From NCBI RefSeq assembly GCF_016859285.1, contig NC_053419.1, positions 10,931,501 through 10,995,500 of the forward strand: a DNA stretch of 64,000 bases, read 5' to 3'. The notes beneath the pieces were generated by a model, which worked only from the letters and a program-made list of their open reading frames with translations, had not been told where the DNA came from and did no database searches. Made by a program: the position numbers and the translations under genes. Of this stretch, positions 62,904 through 64,000 are shown piece by piece (within the stretch, counting starts at the first letter, position 1; every line of letters begins with the position of its first letter). The DNA is from Xiphias gladius. Lineage: Eukaryota; Chordata; Actinopteri; Istiophoriformes; Xiphiidae.

Positions 62904-64000
62904 ACGCGTGCATGTGTCTGTGTAGGAGTAATATTAACTCAGACACAGTAAGTCTTATGACTCATTGTATCTGTCTGGTGAGAGTTTATCTTATTTGTTC
63001 CAACAGAGGTTAACAACATGGTATACCCAGCTACAGATGTTAGCTGTTGTTTATGACCTAAACTGTTTTTTTGTTTTTGTTTTTTATAGTGTTCACATGT
63101 CTTCTGTTACACTGATTGGAAAAACAGCCACAGGTTTTTAAGGAATGACCTTGGATTGTCTCTAACAAGTCAGCCTCCTGTTTACTCTCAGTTATTAAAA
63201 TTCAGTGTCAGTTTTTAGTTGCGTCAGCTTGACAGTTGTAATAGAAATACACAACATGCTTTGCAAACACGCAGTATATCTGAGAAATTGAAAACATTGT
63301 ACAATCATCAGGAGGCCGAACAGAAAATGAATGTCAAATAAAAAGTACAATGTAATATTAAAACTACAATATAGCACAATGGTGCGACGCCATCTTGGTT
63401 GCTTCAGTATTTGTCTTTCTTCCACATTTGTCTTGCTACTGAGTTTTGAGGGGACCTTGTACAGCAGTTCATTACATCGTAGCCCTGCATTCATGGTAAG
63501 CAATCGACTGTTCACTTAACTTCTGATGTAGAGAACAATGGAAAAATGTGAATTAGGATTTTTATTTTCAATTCCTTTCTCACTCATGATTGCGGTTTGT
63601 GTGTGCGTTCAGCGCTGCATTGTCTAGAGACTCTCTGCTACCCTGCTTACCACCCAGCGAGCCTTGCATGTATGTGTGTGTACGTGTATGCTGATGTGAG
63701 CGCTCATTCGAACAGAGCAGCAGGGCTGACTATGGCTGAGTTATCCAGTTCCATATGAACATATATACAAAATAATCTCAACAAACAAACAACCACAGAC
63801 ACACACATATACCTGGACGTACAGATATACATATATTTAAAACAAGATATATATTTAGATATTTAGAAACAAGATACATAAACGTCCTCGCCCCTCTGTC
63901 TCCTTTCTCTCTCTCCATCAGTCAGACGCTCTGGTGGGCAGATTAGTGGAGCATATGACGTCCACAGGGGAATAGCTGCATTTGTGGCTCTGCAGAGTTG

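Larger units (their letters stand above)
39396..64000 (+). other. bcr intron 1 (5' part, at least 24.6 kb)
   Basis: No sequence matching BCR exon 2 (the YIDDSPSSSPHLS region of human) was found on either strand, so the intron runs past the window end. Human BCR intron 1 is also very long. Contents: microsatellites, degenerate minisatellites and non-autonomous transposon copies described separately. No independent gene is convincing. Confidence 0.8.

Overview
The window is genomic DNA from a ray-finned fish, most likely a percomorph teleost. It has vertebrate-type split genes with GT/AG introns. Coding exons diverge from human mainly at fish-typical positions. Introns carry (CA)n/(TG)n microsatellites and degenerate interspersed repeats of kinds I know from fish genomes. 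No bacterial, viral or organellar gene organisation was seen.

Layout. (1) Positions 1-86, minus strand: possible 5' end of an unidentified gene running off the left edge. (2) 1405-3626, minus strand: complete PUS1 (tRNA pseudouridine synthase A family) in 5 coding exons, with a 423-residue long form and a 394-residue short form. (3) 3627-7902: intergenic DNA, then a CCAAT-box-containing promoter region. (4) 7903-32670, plus strand: complete ATP2A2 (SERCA2 calcium pump) in 23 coding exons. The exons sum to 3129 nt, i.e. 1042 residues, the length of human SERCA2b. All 22 introns have GT/AG ends and the frame is kept throughout. A conserved internal splice donor in the last exon and a strong acceptor 2.5 kb downstream suggest a SERCA2a-type ending. 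(5) 32671 to about 36060: 3' UTR and alternative 3' exon territory. (6) About 36780-39395, plus strand: CpG-rich promoter region and exon 1 of BCR, which encodes the N-terminal coiled coil and serine-rich region. (7) 39396-64000: start of BCR intron 1, at least 24.6 kb, holding only repeats and microsatellites; BCR exon 2 lies beyond the window.

Mobile-element remnants: a LINE ORF2 tail in ATP2A2 intron 3, a hAT/ZBED transposase relic in intron 4, a roughly 540-bp foldback palindrome in intron 5, and several non-autonomous elements in BCR intron 1, including two oppositely oriented copies of one family.

No new multi-gene system was found. The observations most worth checking are: ATP2A2 intron 8 flanked by a near-perfect 13-bp direct repeat (intron-gain signature); the candidate SERCA2a terminal exon; the paired PUS1 starts; the foldback element; and the BCR exon 1 insertions around a conserved GRB2-type YxN site. 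The three named genes are not known to act in one pathway (RNA modification, calcium transport, Rho/Rac signalling); their adjacency is chromosomal linkage only.
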